Source of the DNA: Phycisphaerae bacterium
GTDB lineage: Bacteria > Chloroflexota > Anaerolineae > 4572-78 > J111
Reading direction: 5' to 3'
Length of the DNA stretch: 23,950 bases
Assembly: GCA_028285035.1 (NCBI GenBank)
Contig: JANQQF010000066.1
Span: 1-23,950 of the forward strand
The translations under genes were made by a program, and so were the position numbers. This document shows positions 20,395 through 23,950 of this stretch, piece after piece. The notes under the pieces were generated by a model that was not told the origin of the DNA, did not search any database, and saw only the letters and a list, made by a program, of their open reading frames with translations. Each line of letters opens with the position of its first letter. Positions within the stretch are counted from its first letter, which is position 1.

Positions 20395-21228
20395 TTACCT
20401 CTTTTGATAAATCGGAATAAAGTTAGGAAACTCACCTTTCTGGGCTAGGTAATTTTGAGGTCCCATCCCAGAAAAAAACTTGAAGTCATTGATAAGATGG
20501 GCCTGATCATAATAGCCACACACATAACTAATTTGAGACCAATCTAGGTTTCGTCGCTGGTCAACTTCTCTCAATACCTGGTTAAATCGGGCAATTCTTT
20601 GATAATATTTGGGGCTGACCCCAACATGCTGTTTGAAGATATGAATAAACTGTTTCTGGGAATATCCCAAGTTTTCAGCCATTTGTCTAAGACTGCTTGA
20701 TCGATTGCTCTGGTTGAGGTGAGAAACAGCTACCTCAACCGTGTGTTGCTGTTGCTGAGAATAGGCTAAGCGATCCATCAAAAACTGTTCGACCAGTAAA
20801 AACATAGCTTGTGGCTCACTTAGCTCTAACAGTTGTTCTCGCAACAAAACAATCGGGTAACCTAAGACCTGTTCCGCCTCGATAAACAAATTGTTAAGTT
20901 CAAGTAAGGGCAGATGCAGAAACGGATAACTCCCTCCGGCCTTAAATTTGATTGCAAATAAACTGTAGCCGGTGGCGTCAGCATAAATGTATTCTTGTTG
21001 GACGCCACAAATTATCGCTTTTTGATAAGTAAAGGTGTTATGTTTACTTTTGTAAAAAACGCGTTGAATATCATCCAAGAGAATGAGGAGTTCAACACTG
21101 CCATCAGGCAAAATTCTTGTGGCCGAATAGTCAGGATTGTATTGTTTATAGTAGGTAAATAATGCGATATATTTGTTTAATGGAGGGGATGGAATATATG
21201 TCCTTAAATACATTTGTTGACTGCCCAT
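20395..21228 (-). CDS. AraC family transcriptional regulator with DUF6597-like N-terminal domain
   Basis: 277 aa from ATG 21228, with AGGA nine nt upstream. A GTG at 21261, abutting the stop of the preceding gene, would add 11 residues but has no ribosome site. The N-terminal domain (SPPLNKYIALFTYYKQY...ILPDGSVELLILLDD...IKFKAGGSYPFL) resembles the DUF6597 ligand domain. The C-terminal ~100 residues hold two helix-turn-helices: SSSLRQMAENLGYSQKQFIHIFKQHVGVSPKYYQRIARFNQVL, then DWSQISYVCGYYDQAHLINDFKFFSGMGPQNYL. It is an activator or repressor with unknown signal. It follows the SIMPL gene directly and may share its transcript. No attC separates it from the RibD-like gene, 87 bp downstream. 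Confidence 0.88.
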   Translation of the reverse strand: MGSQQMYLRTYIPSPPLNKYIALFTYYKQYNPDYSATRILPDGSVELLILLDDIQRVFYKSKHNTFTYQKAIICGVQQEYIYADATGYSLFAIKFKAGGSYPFLHLPLLELNNLFIEAEQVLGYPIVLLREQLLELSEPQAMFLLVEQFLMDRLAYSQQQQHTVEVAVSHLNQSNRSSSLRQMAENLGYSQKQFIHIFKQHVGVSPKYYQRIARFNQVLREVDQRRNLDWSQISYVCGYYDQAHLINDFKFFSGMGPQNYLAQKGEFPNFIPIYQKR

Positions 21229-21261
21229 ACTTACATTTCCTGAATTTGCGGCCTCTTGCAC

Positions 21262-21921
21262 CTATGGTGTGATCGAGGTGATTTCAAATGCAACCATTAC
21301 TGCGGCTCTAACGACGATACTGCCTGGATCAATGGCTTGTAATGGCCCTCCATCATCAGGGTCTAATTCACTCATAACATGACCTTCATATCCTCTTAAG
21401 CTATCAGGATTGACATCCTCTATGTGCAATACCTGGCTTAAAGTTACATTCGCTGTCTCACAATATATTTCGGCTTTCTCACGTGCCGCAATGACTGCTT
21501 TTTGACGGGCTTCTTTTCTCACTTCTTTTAATCGACTGGTTTGAAATGTGACCGAATTAATTTCATTAACACCCGCATCGACAATCCCAGATAAAATTTC
21601 TTCAACTTGGTCTAAATCCCGAAGCAGAACATTAAAGGCAACTTTGGCAATATAGCCTTCAAAACGGTCTTCCCCACTGATATACTTACGCTTTTCACTC
21701 AGAGAAATATGGGAAGCGTTTACATCAGGTACGTGCGTTTGTGCCAAATAGGTACGTACTTGCTGGGCCAATATTCGTGTTTGAGCAAATGCTTCTTTCG
21801 GGTGTTTAGCTAAATGAGATACTGCAAAATCTAGAGAAGCGATATCAGGGGCAGTGCGAATTAAAGTTGAGCCAAAAACGTTGATACCAAAAGGCGTTCG
21901 AATAGCCTGATTTACCATCAT
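21262..21921 (-). CDS. SIMPL domain (DUF541) protein, cytoplasmic form
   Basis: 219 aa, ATG at 21921 with AAGGAAG seven nt upstream. The SIMPL/DUF541 pattern is present: an initial strand NVFGSTLIRTAPDIASLDFAV, VRTYLAQTHVPDVNASHISLSEKRKY, a central AKVAFNVLLRDLDQVEEILSGIVDAGVNEINSVTFQTS and EARQKAVIAAREKAEIYCETANVTLSQVLHIEDV. Most SIMPL proteins are exported; this one has no signal peptide. Biochemical function is unknown. The gene begins about 63 nt after the attC that closes the ABC-exporter cassette, so it is the first gene of the next cassette. Confidence 0.88.
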   Translation of the reverse strand: MMVNQAIRTPFGINVFGSTLIRTAPDIASLDFAVSHLAKHPKEAFAQTRILAQQVRTYLAQTHVPDVNASHISLSEKRKYISGEDRFEGYIAKVAFNVLLRDLDQVEEILSGIVDAGVNEINSVTFQTSRLKEVRKEARQKAVIAAREKAEIYCETANVTLSQVLHIEDVNPDSLRGYEGHVMSELDPDDGGPLQAIDPGSIVVRAAVMVAFEITSITP

Positions 21922-21983
21922 ATTTGTTCTTCCTTACCAAACATCTATTTCAATTCTAAAAAACGAGCTAACTCCACCGACAC

Positions 21984-22088
21984 CCCCAACGCCGCCATTG
22001 AGCCGACCGAGCTGTGATGACCACCTTATGACAAGTCTAACGCCGAAAAACCGTGCTCTATCGGTCGGCTCAAATGGCCTTGTTAGGC
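21984..22088 (-). other. attC integron recombination site
   Basis: On the minus strand: R'' GCCTAAC (22088-22082), spacer AAG, L'' arm GCCATTTGAGCCGACCGA (22078-22061), a 50-nt variable loop, L' arm TCGGTCGGCTCAATGGC (22010-21994) with one base fewer (an extrahelical T on the other side), spacer GGC and R' GTTGGGG (21990-21984). R'' and R' can pair at six of seven positions including one G-T. The TAACAA start and GGCGTT end are classical attC signatures. It starts six bases after the stop codon of the permease gene, as cassette attC sites do. Confidence 0.85.
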
Positions 22089-22094
22089 TGCCTG

Positions 22095-22883
22095 TTAGTA
22101 CGCTTGATCTGCCCATTCCCACCAGACGAATGTGCCGAACATACCTATCAGACCTGTAAAAATCACAATAACATAGCTGACTATTCCAAGTTGGGCGTAC
22201 TCTGGCCCAGCCACACCTGCATATAAAGCTGGTATCGACCACGGGAAATATTCCCCCCAACCCGTCGCAGCGATGATTTGAGCCAGTATCACCGCTACTA
22301 TCGCTGCCCCCATCGGGGGCAAATAACCACGCCCCGCACTGGCAAAGAAAGCAATAGGCGGAGCAAGGGCCATCGTCAAACCGGCGGTCATCGCTAGGGT
22401 GGTTGTGTTTTGCCATAATATCTCGGCTGAAGTGGAGGGCAGAGTCATCGCTGTCCCGACACCCAGACCAATCAGATAGATGACCCCCGTCAACCCGGCT
22501 GACCACAGCGTGACCACAATAAACTTGGCCAACACGATCACAAACCGTGGGGTTGGCAAGGCCAGCAGGTCTTTGATGGTCTGATCCGAATATTCTCGTC
22601 CGAAGACCCAACTGCTGATGAAACTAAACAGGATGATACCGCCAACTGCAATGGCTTGCGTCAGTAAGCCCAGATAAGTCGGCCAATCAGCAGTGCCAGC
22701 CATGATCTGCGCTTTGGCACTGATGATGCCCAGGCGACGAGCCAGGTTGGGATCTTTCATGACGATCATGAAAAAACCACCGGCGAATGGGGCCAGCGAA
22801 AATGCTAAAACCGTCAATAATGGCATCTTGGAACGATGCGCTTTGAGCAGTTCGACCCAAATGGCTTCAGAGATGTTGCTCAC
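22095..22883 (-). CDS. ABC-2 type exporter permease
   Basis: 262 aa with six predicted membrane helices, of the BcrB/NosY-like ABC-2 group. The start has a soluble MSNISEAIWVELLKAHRSKMPLL segment before helix 1, and the SWVFGREYSDQTIKDLLALPTPRFVIVLAKF stretch after helix 2 is the typical conserved loop. Its ATG overlaps the stop of the ATPase gene by four bases (22880-22883), so translation is coupled. Together they form an ATP-driven exporter of the bacitracin-type family, with probable roles in antibiotic or lipid extrusion; substrate unknown. An attC follows immediately, making ATPase plus permease a two-gene cassette. Confidence 0.88.
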   Translation of the reverse strand: MSNISEAIWVELLKAHRSKMPLLTVLAFSLAPFAGGFFMIVMKDPNLARRLGIISAKAQIMAGTADWPTYLGLLTQAIAVGGIILFSFISSWVFGREYSDQTIKDLLALPTPRFVIVLAKFIVVTLWSAGLTGVIYLIGLGVGTAMTLPSTSAEILWQNTTTLAMTAGLTMALAPPIAFFASAGRGYLPPMGAAIVAVILAQIIAATGWGEYFPWSIPALYAGVAGPEYAQLGIVSYVIVIFTGLIGMFGTFVWWEWADQAY

Positions 22884-23806
22884 TTTGGGGTCTCCGCACC
22901 CAGACCGACGAGCCGCAAAAAGTAAGGCTCCAACTCTTCTTGTTCGATGTTGAGCATCATTGGCGGATGTCCGGCTTTGACCAAGCGAGTGGCAAGCTCG
23001 TCGGGACGCTCTAGGGCGACATCATCCTTCACTTCAATGCGGTCATCGGCGCTAAGTTCGGCGCTGAAACCGGCGCTAACAAGGACAGCATGCGCCGCTT
23101 CACAATTACGTGTCCGAATCACAAGCCACCGCTGCCGATTACGTTGCAGATCAGCGGCATCAAGTTCTTGCAGCAAATAACCTTGGTGGATGATGCCGAT
23201 GCGATGGGCCAGCCGAGACACTTCGCCAAGAATGTGACTGGACATGAACACCGTCACGCCCTGTTCGCGGGCAAGTTGGCGGAGCAGGTTACGAATTTCG
23301 ACAATACCTGCCGGATCCAGCCCGTTTGCCGGTTCATCAAGAATGAGGAGTTCGGGTTGGTGCAAGAGCGATTTAGCCAGCCCCAGCCGTTGCACATTGC
23401 CCAGGGATAGGGTTCTAGCACGCCGATCTGCATAAGGAGTTAATCCCAGGCGGTCAATGACCTGATCCACCGCTTGCCGCTTGGTGCCCGGACGCAGACG
23501 GCGCATCACTTCCAGGTTTTCACGCACAGTCAGTTCTGGATAGGCGTGCGGGCTTTCAACTAAATACCCGACTGAAACCCACGGTTTTCTCTCACCAAAA
23601 CGAATTCGGGTGCCGAGGACTTGCGCTTCGCCCGCTGTCGGCTTGACCATGCCCAGCAGCATCCGAATTGTGGTTGACTTGCCCGCGCCATTGAGACCCA
23701 AGAAGGCGTAGATTTCACCGCGGGTTACTCGCAATGATAATCCAGCTACAGCCGTGACCTCACTGTATTGTTTTGCTAGATTGTGGGTTTCGATAGCTGC
23801 GTTCAT
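22880..23806 (-). CDS. ABC exporter ATPase (BcrA/DrrA-like)
   Basis: 308 aa. Walker A GLNGAGKST (37-45), signature LSLGNVQRLGLA (133-144), Walker B LLILDEP (153-159), D-loop NGLDPAG and H-loop His191 are intact. The signature reads LSLGN rather than LSGGQ, as in many BcrA-type ATPases, and the Q-loop glutamine is not evident (VGYLVESPHAY has Glu84). A ~90-residue C-terminal regulatory extension follows. It pairs with the ABC-2 permease through a 4-bp overlap. The gene begins about 50 bp after an attC-type 3' end (23861-23855 on the minus strand), fitting a cassette gene. Confidence 0.93.
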   Translation of the reverse strand: MNAAIETHNLAKQYSEVTAVAGLSLRVTRGEIYAFLGLNGAGKSTTIRMLLGMVKPTAGEAQVLGTRIRFGERKPWVSVGYLVESPHAYPELTVRENLEVMRRLRPGTKRQAVDQVIDRLGLTPYADRRARTLSLGNVQRLGLAKSLLHQPELLILDEPANGLDPAGIVEIRNLLRQLAREQGVTVFMSSHILGEVSRLAHRIGIIHQGYLLQELDAADLQRNRQRWLVIRTRNCEAAHAVLVSAGFSAELSADDRIEVKDDVALERPDELATRLVKAGHPPMMLNIEQEELEPYFLRLVGLGAETPK

Positions 23807-23854
23807 TCTGCTCTGAATAGGAGTGATTATCCATTGATATCCAGTCTGCTAGCG

Positions 23855-23950
23855 GCCTAACGCCTAAGTTGTGCTGCTGCCGGGTTTGCAAGGCACTGCT
23901 ATTTTACGACAACTTCACCAGCGAGATAATCCCAAAAATCGCAGCGGTAG
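23855..23950 (-). other. 3' part of a probable attC site at the right edge
   Basis: On the minus strand the sequence before the ATPase gene ends GGC-GTTAGGC (R' box 23861-23855, exact GTTRRRY), preceded by an arm ACAACTTA (23872-23865). A complementary AAGTTGT lies at 23915-23909. The expected RYYYAAC R'' box is not found inside the window, so either it lies beyond the edge or this site is degenerate. Confidence 0.5.

Noticed and set aside
22035..22088. A shorter (54-nt) attC using GTCTAAC/GTTAGAC at 22035-22041 as the 3' box.
   Set aside because: The box fits GTTRRRY exactly, but the site then lacks matching L arms; the 105-nt reading gives 17-bp arms, an extrahelical base and correct spacers. 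Kept as an alternative only.

Overview
The window is bacterial chromosome of roughly half G+C (estimated by eye), with tight operons, several GTG/TTG starts and many short palindromic intergenic repeats. A DUF6249 protein next to an ECF sigma operon, the degenerate interspersed repeats and the gene repertoire fit Chloroflexota best. This is a judgement from gene style; there is no rRNA or other decisive marker.

Left third (1-8491), metal and iron economy. Read on the minus strand from 6180 there is a flavodoxin-flavodoxin-rpsD operon. It is followed by a second operon: a small STAS/SEC14-like protein, two FecCD-type permeases, their ATPase and a DUF2325 protein cut by the window edge. Each operon is preceded by the same roughly 175-bp upstream module, with conserved blocks at identical spacing, and a weaker third version lies upstream of a Cys/His-containing orphan gene (6523-6945). 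Divergently, on the plus strand, is a DtxR-type metalloregulator whose canonical metal ligands, including the iron-type Cys, are all present, coupled to a DUF3793 gene.

Middle (8516-12614). A 2[4Fe-4S] ferredoxin and a ZIP metal transporter each carry the palindrome TTAACCAAGGTTAA downstream of a good promoter. An MFS transporter lies between them, and a tandem OsmC-like protein with only one intact cysteine pair follows. The likely logic is a metal-responsive regulon: siderophore or haem-type uptake, flavodoxin in place of ferredoxin, and a metal-free S4 protein.

12617-17204. A two-gene operon of small membrane proteins (DUF6249 and a coiled-coil paralogue) is divergent from an ECF sigma factor and a probable membrane anti-sigma factor. 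Both directions carry the same promoter, TGAAAC-N16-GGTCTAA, which argues strongly for autoregulation by this sigma factor. A MarR regulator and an HpaB-type FADH2-dependent monooxygenase come next.

17205-19544 encodes a large PEP/pyruvate-binding (PpsA N-terminal-like) protein that lacks the phosphohistidine domain. From about 19630 to the right edge the minus strand looks like an integron cassette array without an integrase in view. An ABC exporter pair, a SIMPL protein, an AraC regulator and a RibD/DHFR-like protein are punctuated by one convincing attC (21984-22088), one attC with a decayed 3' box (19630-19733) and one attC half at the right edge.
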